In this document: positions 26,398 through 35,217 of the stretch, piece by piece
Position numbering within the stretch: position 1 is the first letter of the stretch
Layout of the letters: each line of letters opens with the position of its first letter
The notes under the pieces: generated by a model
Told to the model about the DNA's origin: nothing
The model's input: the letters and a program-made list of their open reading frames with translations, nothing else
The model's database searches: none
Made by a program: the position numbers and the translations under genes
Assembly (NCBI GenBank): GCA_016789605.1
Contig: JAEUQO010000202.1
Coordinates: forward strand, 1 to 64,000
Origin: Acidobacteriota bacterium
GTDB lineage: Bacteria; Acidobacteriota; Blastocatellia; RBC074
Reading direction: 5' to 3'
Length of the DNA: 64,000 nucleotides

Positions 26398-28365
26398 GTG
26401 CCCAAATCATCTCCGGTCAGGCAGGCCGATCTGACGGCCATCTTGCGCTGGCGCGCCGCGACACAAGGAAATACGGAGGCTTACACCTATCTTCAGGATG
26501 GGGAAGCTGCGGAAGTCAATTTGACTTATGCAGAGTTGGATCAGGCTGCCCGGGCCATTGCCGGAACGTTGCAACAACTGGGCGCAAAGGGCGAGCGTGT
26601 GTTGTTGCTTTTCCCGCCGGGGTTGGCATACATCACGGCGTTTTATGGTTGTCTTTATGCCGGAGCCGTCGCCGTTCCCGCCTATCCGCCGCGTCAGAAT
26701 CGTTCCTTACTGCGTTTGCAAAGCATCGTCGCCGACGCGCAAGCGTCTTTTGTGTTGACGAGCGCAGCGATTTTGGCGCGCGTTGAGGAATGGCTGCCGC
26801 AAAATCCCGACCTGGCCAAACTTCAATGGTTGAGCACGGACACGATTGATTCGGCGGCTGCCGCATTTTGGAGCGAGCCGGACATTCGCCCTGAAACACT
26901 CGCCTTTTTGCAATACACCTCTGGTTCGACGGCCTTACCCAAAGGCGTGATGGTGAGTCACGGCAATTTGATGCACAACCAGGAGGTGATACGAACCGCT
27001 TGCGCGCATACCGAACAATCCACCTTTGTCGGCTGGTTGCCGCTGTATCACGACATGGGGTTGATCGGGAATGTAATGCAGCCGCTGTATCTGGGGTCGC
27101 GGTGTGTGCTGTTGTCGCCGGTTGCCTTCTTGCAACGGCCTTTGCGTTGGTTGCAAGCCATTTCACGGTATCGCGGGCAAACCAGCGGCGGGCCAAATTT
27201 TGCTTACGAACTGTGTGTGCGCAAAATCGCGCCAGAAGAACGCGCCCGGTTGGATTTGAGCTCGTGGCGCATCGCCTTTAACGGCGCGGAGCCGGTGCGG
27301 CAAGAGACGCTGGCACGTTTTGCCGCGGCCTTTGCCGATTGCGGATTTCGCCGGGAATCGTTTTACCCCTGTTACGGGCTGGCCGAAGCGACGTTGTTCG
27401 TGGCCGGTGGCGCGCCGGGGCGTTCATTGTCGGCTGTGCGCGTCGCGCGCGAGGCGTTGGCAAAAGGCCGCCTGAGCGCTGCATTGGAAGAGGGGCAGTC
27501 GCTGGTGAGTTGTGGGCAACCACAACTGGAACAGCAGATTGTCATTGTGAATCCTGATTCACGGCAACGATGCGCGCCCGGCGAAATCGGCGAAATCTGG
27601 TTGAGCGGTGGCAGTGTCGCCGCCGGATATTGGAATCGCCCCGCGGAAACAGAGGCCGTCTTTCGCGCGCGGGTCGCCGGTACTGATGAAGGGCCATTTT
27701 TGCGCACGGGTGATCTGGGAGCCTGGCACGGCGGCGAGCTGTTTGTTACCGGGCGATTGAAAGACCTCATTATCATCCGTGGGCGAAATCATTATCCGCA
27801 AGACATCGAATTCACCGTCGAACGCAGCGATGCCGCGTTGCGTCCGGGCTGCGTTGCGGCGTTTACCCGCGAAACCGAAGCCGGTGAAGAGCAATTGGTG
27901 ATCGTGCAGGAAGTGGAAAATCGTAACCGCCAGCGCGGCGCTGAACTCATCGAAAAGATTCGCGCCGCAGTTGCTGAAGAGCACGAACTATTGCCAGTCG
28001 GCGTCGCGCTCATCAAACCCGGCAGCATTCCCAAAACTTCCAGCGGCAAAATCCAACGGCGCGCTTGCCGGGCAGCTTACCTGCAAGGCGAATTGGAAAT
28101 TGTGGCGCAATGGCAGGCCGCGACGTTGCCTCCCGCGACGGAGGACGGTGAACAATCCACCGCGCGTCCGGGAAGCGTGGAAGAGCTGGAAGGTTGGTTG
28201 TTGGATCTGACGGCGCGCCGCATGAATTTGTCGCGGGCGGAGCTTGACGCGCAATTGCCGCTGGCGCGCCATGGCCTGGATTCGTTGGTGCGGTCGAACT
28301 GGCGCACGTCATCGAAACTGAACTGGGACTTTCGCTTTCATCCTTTGAGCCGCTGCAAAGCCTGA
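26398..28365 (+). CDS. Fatty acyl-AMP ligase with ACP, loading module; frameshifted out of the following NRPS
   Basis: FAAL-type adenylating enzyme that activates a fatty acid as acyl-AMP and loads it on the adjacent ACP, starting the lipopeptide. Motifs are the core loop YTSGSTALPKG, GWLPLYHDMGL, the Pro-rich VPAYPPRQ typical of FAALs, and GYGLAEAT-like CYGLAEAT. The ACP after about residue 590 carries the phosphopantetheine site GLDSL with Ser at codon 28282. The GTG at 26398 is chosen because AAGGAG lies just upstream. The frame breaks within 28288-28292. Adding one base there restores VELAHVIETELGL... in continuity with the next frame, giving a single 2779-residue FAAL-ACP-C-A-PCP-C-A protein. 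The last ~24 residues of this reading are therefore artefactual. Confidence 0.88.
   Translation: MPKSSPVRQADLTAILRWRAATQGNTEAYTYLQDGEAAEVNLTYAELDQAARAIAGTLQQLGAKGERVLLLFPPGLAYITAFYGCLYAGAVAVPAYPPRQNRSLLRLQSIVADAQASFVLTSAAILARVEEWLPQNPDLAKLQWLSTDTIDSAAAAFWSEPDIRPETLAFLQYTSGSTALPKGVMVSHGNLMHNQEVIRTACAHTEQSTFVGWLPLYHDMGLIGNVMQPLYLGSRCVLLSPVAFLQRPLRWLQAISRYRGQTSGGPNFAYELCVRKIAPEERARLDLSSWRIAFNGAEPVRQETLARFAAAFADCGFRRESFYPCYGLAEATLFVAGGAPGRSLSAVRVAREALAKGRLSAALEEGQSLVSCGQPQLEQQIVIVNPDSRQRCAPGEIGEIWLSGGSVAAGYWNRPAETEAVFRARVAGTDEGPFLRTGDLGAWHGGELFVTGRLKDLIIIRGRNHYPQDIEFTVERSDAALRPGCVAAFTRETEAGEEQLVIVQEVENRNRQRGAELIEKIRAAVAEEHELLPVGVALIKPGSIPKTSSGKIQRRACRAAYLQGELEIVAQWQAATLPPATEDGEQSTARPGSVEELEGWLLDLTARRMNLSRAELDAQLPLARHGLDSLVRSNWRTSSKLNWDFRFHPLSRCKA
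28282..28293 (+). other. Single-base frameshift inside the ACP domain
   Basis: The ACP phosphopantetheine Ser is codon 28282. After the next Leu codon the ACP helix continues only in the next frame (V-E-L-A-H-V-I-E-T-E-L). One missing base, for instance a G in the GTGCGGTC context, explains this exactly: 26398-34736 plus one base is divisible by three with no internal stop. It is either a sequencing/assembly error or a true disabling mutation. No slippery heptamer is seen. Confidence 0.85.
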
Positions 28366-28367
28366 CG

Positions 28368-31300
28368 TTGGCGCAACTGGCCGCACAGCTTTTTTCTCAT
28401 TTGACGGATGAACGCCGCCCGGTCGCCGCCGCGCCGAAAACGGCATCGGGCGAAAAACTACCTCTCTCTCAAGGCCAGCGTGCGCTCTATTATTTGCATC
28501 AGGTTTCCCCGGAAAGCTCGGCTTACAACATTGCCAATGCGGTGCGAATTCGTTCTGGTGTGAATGTCGCCGCTTTGCGGCGCGCCTTGCAATCGCTTGT
28601 TGAACGGCACTCCATCTTGCGTGCGACTTTTGGTGAAAACAGCGGCGAGCCGTGGCAACAAATCGCCGAAAGCACGGAAATTCAATTTACAAACGTTGCC
28701 ATTGGCAATTGGGCGGAAGAGCAATTGACGGCTGCGATGGACGCCGAAGCCAACCGCCCGATTGATTTGAGCTGCGGGCCGCTGTTGCGCGTGACTTTGT
28801 TTACGCGTGAGACAGAAGACCACGTGTTATTGCTTGTGGTGCATCACATCGCTGCCGATCTTTGGTCGCTGGGGTTGTGGTTGCGCGAAATGGGGTTGCT
28901 CTATGCCGCTGAAAACGCCGGGCAAGCAGCCGATTTGCCGTCCGTCACGTTGGCGTATCAGGGCTTTGTTTCGTGGCAGCAGCAAATGTTGGCCGGGCCT
29001 GAAGGCGCACGCCTGGAACACTACTGGGCAGCGCAATTGCGCGATGGAACGCCGCCGCTGGAATTGTGGGCCAGTCGCGCGCAGGTTGACGAGGCAGCGG
29101 CAAGGGCCGGTACGCAGGCGTTTACGCTTTCGGCGGAACTGACCCAAAGGCTGAAAGCGCTTGGTCAGCAGCAAAACGCCACGTTGTTTGTGACGTTGCT
29201 GGCCGCGTTTCAAACTTTGTTGCATCGGTTTACCGGCCAGGAAGAGTTTTTGTTGGGCGCGCCGGTGATGGGGCGTCGCCGCGTCGAATGGGCGGGCATG
29301 CTGGGGTATCTGGTCAACCCGGTCGTCTTGCGCGCTGACCTGACAGGCAATCCGCGTTTTGTTGACCTGTTGGCGCGCGCCGAGAAAACCGCGCGCGAAG
29401 CTTTTGCGCATCAGGATTATCCTTTTGCCCTGCTGGCAGAGCGCATGAAATTGCGCGGCGAATCTGCCAGCGCGTCCTTGCTGCAAGTGATGTTTGTTAT
29501 GCAGCAAGCTGCCGCAGAAGGCGACGCCACCCTGGCCGCGTTTGCTTTGGGCGCAGCCGGGGCAGAAATGGAGTTGGGCGGATTGCGGCTGGAAGCGATG
29601 GCGACACCCGCAACCGCCGCGCAATTTCCGCTGACGCTGGCCGTGGCAGAACATCAGCGCGGGATTGTCGCGCGTTGGAGTTATGACAGGTCGCTGCTTG
29701 ACGCGGAAATGGTCGAAGCGTTGGCGGCGGGGTTTGAAGTGTTGCTGGCCGCCATCGCCCGCGAGCCGCAGACGAGAATTTCGGAATTTCCGTTGTTGAG
29801 CGCCCAGGCGCAAAAGCGTTTGTTGGCGGAATGGTGCGGGCCGGGCGTGACGTTGCCCGGCGAATGTTTGCACGATCGGTTTGTCGCACAGGCAGAACGC
29901 GCACCCGACGCCATCGCGGTCGTCAGCCAGGAAAACGGCGTACGCGCGGAAATCAGTTACGGCGAGTTAAACCGGCGCGCCAATCAGCTTGCGCATCATT
30001 TGCGCGGGATGGGCGTCGGGCCGGAAACACGCGTCGGCGTATTGTTGGAGCGTTCGGCGGATTTGCCGATGGCCTTGCTCGCCGTGCTGAAAGCCGGTGC
30101 GGCGTATGTGCCGCTTGATCCTGCATACCCGACAGAGCGGCTGGCTTTCATGCTTTCCGATGCGGCAGTCGCCGCGCTGGTGACCACACAATCCTTGCTC
30201 GGTCAAACCGGCGCAACTGCGCCAGCCATCATCTGCCTTGATGCCGCGCAGGCTGTGATTGCGCGCGAACCGGATTGCAATCCGCCCTCGGCAACCACGC
30301 CGGAAAATCTCGCCTATGTGATTTACACCTCTGGTTCGACCGGCCAACCCAAAGGCGCGCTGATCACGCATGCCAACGTGGCCCGTTTGCTGAGCGCCGC
30401 GCAACCACACTTTCAGTTTCAGGCCGATGATGTCTGGACGCTGTTTCATTCCGCCGCGTTTGATTTTTCAGTGTGGGAAATGTGGGGGGCGCTGTTGTAT
30501 GGGGGCCGTTTGGTGATTGTGCCTTATCTGGTTAGCCGTACGCCCGAAGCGTTTTGGGCTCTGTTACAACGCGAAGGCGTCACCGTGCTCAATCAAACGC
30601 CGTCGGCGTTTCGACAACTGATCAGCGCCGAAGCGGCCAGCGGCGATGTCGCGCCATTGTCGTTGCGCTGGGTCATTTTTGGCGGCGAAGCGCTCAGCTT
30701 CAGCGACCTGCAACCGTGGTTCAGGCGACGCGGAGATCAGCGCCCGCAACTGGTTAATATGTATGGCATCACCGAAACCACCGTGCATGTGACGCATCGT
30801 CCGCTGACAGAATCAGACTTCAGGCTGGGGGGCAGTTTGATCGGGCGTCCGCTATCGGCCTGGCAACTTTATGTGCTGGACGAGCAGTTGCGCCCTGTGC
30901 CGCAAGGGGTGGCGGGAGAATTGTATGTCGGCGGCGCGGGCGTGGCGCGCGGATATTGGGCGCGTCCGGAGCTGACCGCGGAGCGATTTTTACCCGATCC
31001 ATTTAGCGGCCAGCCGGGCGCGCGACTGTATCGCACCGGCGACCGTGCCAGGTATTTATCGCGCGGCGAGTTTGAATATCTGGGGCGCACCGATCAGCAA
31101 CTGAAAATTCGCGGGTTCCGCATCGAACCGGGGGAAATCGAAGCGGCGCTGCAAGAGCACCCGGCGATTCGCGAAGCCGTTGTGCGGCTCAAGCACGATC
31201 TGCGCACGGAAGCCAGGTTGATCGCTTACGTTGTGCGCCACCCCGGAGCAGCAATGGTTCCGGGCGAATTGCGCGCTCATTTGCGCGCCAAATTGCCAGT

Positions 31301-34300
31301 GCACATGGTTCCGGCGGCTTTTGTTGAGCTGCATAAACTGCCATTGACGGCGCACGGAAAGCTGAACTGGCAGGCGTTGCCCGTGCCGGAACCGACGCGC
31401 CCGGAACTGGAAACGAGGTACGAACCTCCGCGCAGCGAAGCCGAAGCCACGCTGGCTGAAGTCTGGGCACAGGCTTTAGGACTGGAGTGCGTGGGAGTTC
31501 ACGATAATTTTTTCGATCTGGGGGGCGATTCGATCCGCAGTTTGCGCGTCAAGGCGCTGGCTCAGGAGCGCGGGCTTGGGTTTACCCTGGCGCAACTTTT
31601 CGAGCATCCGACTGTTCAGGCGCTGGCGCAGGTTGCCACAAGTGACGCCGTTGCGCAGCTTCAGGCCGATGCACAGCCGGTGGCGGCTTTTGCGCTCATC
31701 AGTGCGGCAGAGCGGGCGGCTTTACCCGCTGAACTTGCCGATGCGTATCCGCTGACGCAATTGCAAATGGGACTGGTCTTTCACAGCGAACACAGCGCTG
31801 ATTACGAAACGTATGTGACCAGCTTGCATTTGCGCGCGCCCTTTGACGCCACGGCTTTGCGCGACGCGGTGTCGCGCTTGCAAGCGCGACACGCGATTTT
31901 GCGCACCTCGTTTAACCTGAGCCATTTCAGCACGCCGCTTCAGTTGGTGCATAAAACTGCGCCGTTGCCGCTGGGCATTGAAGACTGGCGGCAGAGGTCG
32001 TTCGCCGAACAGCAAACGCAACTGGCGGCGCTGATTGCTGCTGAACGCCGCCGTCGTTTTGATTGGGGGACGCCGCCGCTGTTTGCGTTGCGCGTATTGC
32101 GGCGCAGCGATGATTCCTTTCAGCTTATCCTGAGCGAGCCGCTGCTTGACGGTTGGAGCGTGGCTTCGCTGCTGACAGAGCTGTTCACAATCTATTTTGC
32201 CTTGTTGGAGCGGGGCGATTACGCCGCCGCGCCGCTGCAAGCAACGTTTCGGGATTATGTCGCTGCTGAGCGCAGGGCGTTGCAATCAGGCGCTTCCGGC
32301 GCGTACTGGAACCGCTTGCTGGCGGGCGTTACCGCCAGCAAGTTGCCGCGTTGGCCCCAGGCGCAAATTGCAACCCGCGCTGCTGGCGACGCAAGCTCTG
32401 CTGCCAACGAAGTGCGGCGATTGGACGTTCCGATTTCGCCGGCGCTGTCTGCCGCGTTGCGGCGCACTGCACGCGAAGCCGGTGCGCCGTTGAAGAGTTT
32501 ATTGTTGGCGGCGCATCTCAAAGTCATAGGCTTTATCAACGGGCAGGATGATGTGGTGACCGGCGTGCTTTACAACGGTCGCCCCGAAATGCGCGACGGC
32601 GAACGGGTGTTGGGATTATTTCTGAATGCTTTGCCGTTTCGGTTGCCGCTGGGGACTGACAGTTGGGCCGAGTTGGCGCGCCGCGCTTTTCGTGTTGAAC
32701 GCGAATCTATGCCCCACCGTTGGTATCCGCTCGCCGAAATTCAGCGGCGTTTAGGCGGCCAGCCGCTTTTCGACACGGCTTTCAACTTTACCCACTTTCA
32801 CGTTTACCAACATCTGCACGGATTGGGCGGGATGGCGGTGCTCGACGGGTATGCGTCGGATCAGACATTTTTTGACCTGACGGCGCAGTTTAACGTAGAT
32901 CACGCCTCGCCCCGGATTCGGCTGGCCCTAGATTACCGCGCGGCCAATTTGGGCGATGAGCAAATGCAGGCCATCGCCGGGTATTACCAAAATGCCCTGG
33001 TTGCGCTGACCACCGCACCCCAAACCAGTCACACTGCGCAAACGCTGCTCAGTGAAGCCGAACGCCTGCGCGCGGTTCACGACTGGAACCGCACCGCTGT
33101 TGTGCTGGCAGATGACCAGTTGCTGCCGGATTGGTTTGAAGCGCAAGCCGCGCAACGCCCCGAAGCCATGGCCTTGCGTTGCGGAGATCGGCAACTGACA
33201 TACGGCGAATTGAACGAGCGTGCGAATCAGTTGGCGCATTATCTGCAAGCGGCAGGCGTTGGCGCGGAATCCGTCACCGGCATCTGCCTGGAACGTACGC
33301 CGGAAATGCTCGTGGGGTTATTGGCCATTTTGAAAGCGGGCGGCGCGTATCTGCCGCTTGATCCCGAATATCCGGCAGAACGGCTGGCCTTTATGTTGCA
33401 CGACGCGGCCCCTTCGGTGTTGCTCACCCAAAGTCACCTGGCCGCACGTATGTCCGGGCAAACCGTTCGGATCATCAGCCTTGACGAAGAACAATCCCTG
33501 ATTGCGCGCAGCTCCCGGCAAAACCCTGCGCGCGGCCAATACGCCGAGAATCTGGCATATCTGATTTACACCTCTGGTTCGACCGGCAGGGCAAAAGGTG
33601 TGCGCGTGGCGCACCGCGCGTTGGCCAATTTTCTGACCGCTATGCGCGCGACGCTTGGCATATCGGCGCAAGACAAATTGCTGGCGGTCACCACGCTCTC
33701 TTTCGACATTGCGGCGCTAGAACTGTTTTTGCCGTTGACGGTCGGCGCTTGCGTGGAATTGGTCAGCCGCGAAACGGCGATGGATGGCGCTGCATTGCTG
33801 ACGGTGCTCGCTGCTGCGGCTCCGACGTTGATGCAGGCGACGCCCGCGACGTGGCGTTTGTTGTTAGCCGCTGGTTGGCGCGGTGACTACAGGTTAAAGG
33901 TGTTGTGCGGAGGCGAAGCATTGCCGCGCGATTTGGCCGCGCAACTGATTCCACGCGGCCAGGCATTGTGGAATCTGTACGGCCCGACCGAAACCACCAT
34001 CTGGTCGGCGGCGGCGGTCATTAAGAGCGGAGCAACGCCCATCACCATTGGTCAGCCCATTGCCAACACACAGCTTTATTTGCTGGATGCGCATCTGCAA
34101 TTGGTTCCGCCCGGAGCCCCTGCCGAACTGTACATTGGCGGTGATGGGTTGGCCGACGGATATCACCAGCGTCCGGCACTGACGGCGGAAAAGTTCATTC
34201 CGGATCCGTTCGCTTCGCTGGCGTCGTCTTCAGCAGGACGCCGCTTATACAAAACAGGCGATCTGGCCTGTTATTGGCCAGACGGGCGCATTGAAGTGCT

Positions 34301-34736
34301 GGGGCGTTTGGATCAGCAAGTGAAAGTGCGCGGCCATCGCATCGAGCTCGGCGAGATCGAAGCTGTTTTGGGACAGCATCCGGCAATCCGTCAGGCTGCT
34401 GTCATCGCTCACGAAGCGTCTCCCGGCCATAAATATCTATTCGCATATGTCGTCTTGCACGACGGCCACGAACTGGCAGGCGACGAATTGCGCCAGTTTC
34501 TCGGGGCAAAGCTGCCGAGCTTTATGGTTCCTTCCGGCTTTGCGGCGTTGTCGGCCCTGCCTTTGACACCCAATGGAAAACTCGACCGGCGTCAATTGCC
34601 GCCGCCGTCGTTGGCGAAACAGCGGAGCGCTGCTTCGCCGGAAGAGCTGCAGGCTTTGCTGAAACGGCTGGAAGCGCTTTCAGAGGCAGAGGCGCAAGCG
34701 TTGCTGGAACAGAAACGGATGACTGCGACAACCTAA
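28368..34736 (+). CDS. NRPS: C-A(Thr)-PCP-C*-A(Gly), 3' part of the frameshifted loading protein
   Basis: The long frame following the shift; the TTG at 28368 is a nominal start only. In order: ACP tail; C domain (about 30-470) with HHIAADL; A domain (about 490-1015) with YTSGSTGQPKG and eye-read code DFWNIGMVHK, identical to the classical Thr code; PCP (about 1030-1095, DLGGDSIRS); second C domain (about 1125-1555) in which HHxxxDG is replaced by SEPLLDG; second A domain (about 1590-2085) with code DILQLGLIWK, the classical Gly code. No PCP follows. The protein ends in a helical tail of the LLKRLEALSEAEAQALLEQ type that recurs at other protein ends in the cluster. The Gly module must use the free carrier protein encoded next. 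Confidence 0.92.
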   Translation: MAQLAAQLFSHLTDERRPVAAAPKTASGEKLPLSQGQRALYYLHQVSPESSAYNIANAVRIRSGVNVAALRRALQSLVERHSILRATFGENSGEPWQQIAESTEIQFTNVAIGNWAEEQLTAAMDAEANRPIDLSCGPLLRVTLFTRETEDHVLLLVVHHIAADLWSLGLWLREMGLLYAAENAGQAADLPSVTLAYQGFVSWQQQMLAGPEGARLEHYWAAQLRDGTPPLELWASRAQVDEAAARAGTQAFTLSAELTQRLKALGQQQNATLFVTLLAAFQTLLHRFTGQEEFLLGAPVMGRRRVEWAGMLGYLVNPVVLRADLTGNPRFVDLLARAEKTAREAFAHQDYPFALLAERMKLRGESASASLLQVMFVMQQAAAEGDATLAAFALGAAGAEMELGGLRLEAMATPATAAQFPLTLAVAEHQRGIVARWSYDRSLLDAEMVEALAAGFEVLLAAIAREPQTRISEFPLLSAQAQKRLLAEWCGPGVTLPGECLHDRFVAQAERAPDAIAVVSQENGVRAEISYGELNRRANQLAHHLRGMGVGPETRVGVLLERSADLPMALLAVLKAGAAYVPLDPAYPTERLAFMLSDAAVAALVTTQSLLGQTGATAPAIICLDAAQAVIAREPDCNPPSATTPENLAYVIYTSGSTGQPKGALITHANVARLLSAAQPHFQFQADDVWTLFHSAAFDFSVWEMWGALLYGGRLVIVPYLVSRTPEAFWALLQREGVTVLNQTPSAFRQLISAEAASGDVAPLSLRWVIFGGEALSFSDLQPWFRRRGDQRPQLVNMYGITETTVHVTHRPLTESDFRLGGSLIGRPLSAWQLYVLDEQLRPVPQGVAGELYVGGAGVARGYWARPELTAERFLPDPFSGQPGARLYRTGDRARYLSRGEFEYLGRTDQQLKIRGFRIEPGEIEAALQEHPAIREAVVRLKHDLRTEARLIAYVVRHPGAAMVPGELRAHLRAKLPVHMVPAAFVELHKLPLTAHGKLNWQALPVPEPTRPELETRYEPPRSEAEATLAEVWAQALGLECVGVHDNFFDLGGDSIRSLRVKALAQERGLGFTLAQLFEHPTVQALAQVATSDAVAQLQADAQPVAAFALISAAERAALPAELADAYPLTQLQMGLVFHSEHSADYETYVTSLHLRAPFDATALRDAVSRLQARHAILRTSFNLSHFSTPLQLVHKTAPLPLGIEDWRQRSFAEQQTQLAALIAAERRRRFDWGTPPLFALRVLRRSDDSFQLILSEPLLDGWSVASLLTELFTIYFALLERGDYAAAPLQATFRDYVAAERRALQSGASGAYWNRLLAGVTASKLPRWPQAQIATRAAGDASSAANEVRRLDVPISPALSAALRRTAREAGAPLKSLLLAAHLKVIGFINGQDDVVTGVLYNGRPEMRDGERVLGLFLNALPFRLPLGTDSWAELARRAFRVERESMPHRWYPLAEIQRRLGGQPLFDTAFNFTHFHVYQHLHGLGGMAVLDGYASDQTFFDLTAQFNVDHASPRIRLALDYRAANLGDEQMQAIAGYYQNALVALTTAPQTSHTAQTLLSEAERLRAVHDWNRTAVVLADDQLLPDWFEAQAAQRPEAMALRCGDRQLTYGELNERANQLAHYLQAAGVGAESVTGICLERTPEMLVGLLAILKAGGAYLPLDPEYPAERLAFMLHDAAPSVLLTQSHLAARMSGQTVRIISLDEEQSLIARSSRQNPARGQYAENLAYLIYTSGSTGRAKGVRVAHRALANFLTAMRATLGISAQDKLLAVTTLSFDIAALELFLPLTVGACVELVSRETAMDGAALLTVLAAAAPTLMQATPATWRLLLAAGWRGDYRLKVLCGGEALPRDLAAQLIPRGQALWNLYGPTETTIWSAAAVIKSGATPITIGQPIANTQLYLLDAHLQLVPPGAPAELYIGGDGLADGYHQRPALTAEKFIPDPFASLASSSAGRRLYKTGDLACYWPDGRIEVLGRLDQQVKVRGHRIELGEIEAVLGQHPAIRQAAVIAHEASPGHKYLFAYVVLHDGHELAGDELRQFLGAKLPSFMVPSGFAALSALPLTPNGKLDRRQLPPPSLAKQRSAASPEELQALLKRLEALSEAEAQALLEQKRMTATT

Positions 34737-34748
34737 CTTCTGAATGCA

Positions 34749-35210
34749 ATGAGGCAAATGGCAATGGATGATTTGAGACAACGAATGGCGGAGCTTTCGC
34801 CGGAAAAGCGCGCCCTGCTCGAACTGTTTTTGCAGGAACAGCAAGCCGACGGCGTGTGGCAGCAACGCGATTATTCCGCTCCACAAGGGGCGGTCGAAAT
34901 TGCTCTGGCTGACATCTGGCGTCAGGCGTTGCGTGTTGAACGCGTCGGGCGACAAGACAATTTTTTCGAGATGGGGGGCGATTCGCTGCATTGCATTCAG
35001 ATCGTCGCCAAGGCGCGCGAAACAGGTTTGCATCTGACGACAAACCAGCTCTTTGCACATCCGACGATTGCCGAACTGGCTCAGGTGATTGAATCGGCAG
35101 GCGAGCGCAATCGTGCGGTTACGCCGTCTTTGCCGCAAACAGTTGCGCCCGGCGAATTTCCCGAAGCAGAGCTAAGCCCGGTCGAATTAGAGCGCCTGTT
35201 GGCGTCGTGA
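34749..35210 (+). CDS. Stand-alone peptidyl carrier protein
   Basis: A 153-residue protein consisting of an N-terminal helical segment (AELSPEKRALLELFLQ), a PCP domain at about 45-115 with the 4'-phosphopantetheine Ser in MGGDSLH, and an acidic tail (LSPVELERLLAS). An internal ATG at 34764 has a better ribosome site (GAGG at 9 nt), so the protein may be five residues shorter. It is positioned directly after a Gly adenylation domain lacking its own carrier, so it probably accepts Gly in trans and passes the chain to the C-TauD protein. The N-terminal segment is the same type as at 43267, 55895 and 63429 and may serve docking. Confidence 0.88.
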   Translation: MRQMAMDDLRQRMAELSPEKRALLELFLQEQQADGVWQQRDYSAPQGAVEIALADIWRQALRVERVGRQDNFFEMGGDSLHCIQIVAKARETGLHLTTNQLFAHPTIAELAQVIESAGERNRAVTPSLPQTVAPGEFPEAELSPVELERLLAS

Positions 35211-35217
35211 GGTTGCG

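Noticed and set aside
28282..28293. Programmed ribosomal frameshift at the ACP
   Set aside because: No slippery heptamer or downstream stimulatory structure is recognisable, and NRPS loading proteins are not known to use frameshifting.
28368..28370. TTG at 28368 as a genuine start of a separate NRPS gene
   Set aside because: It lies in the middle of the ACP helix region, has no ribosome site, and one added base upstream restores a continuous frame with the FAAL gene.
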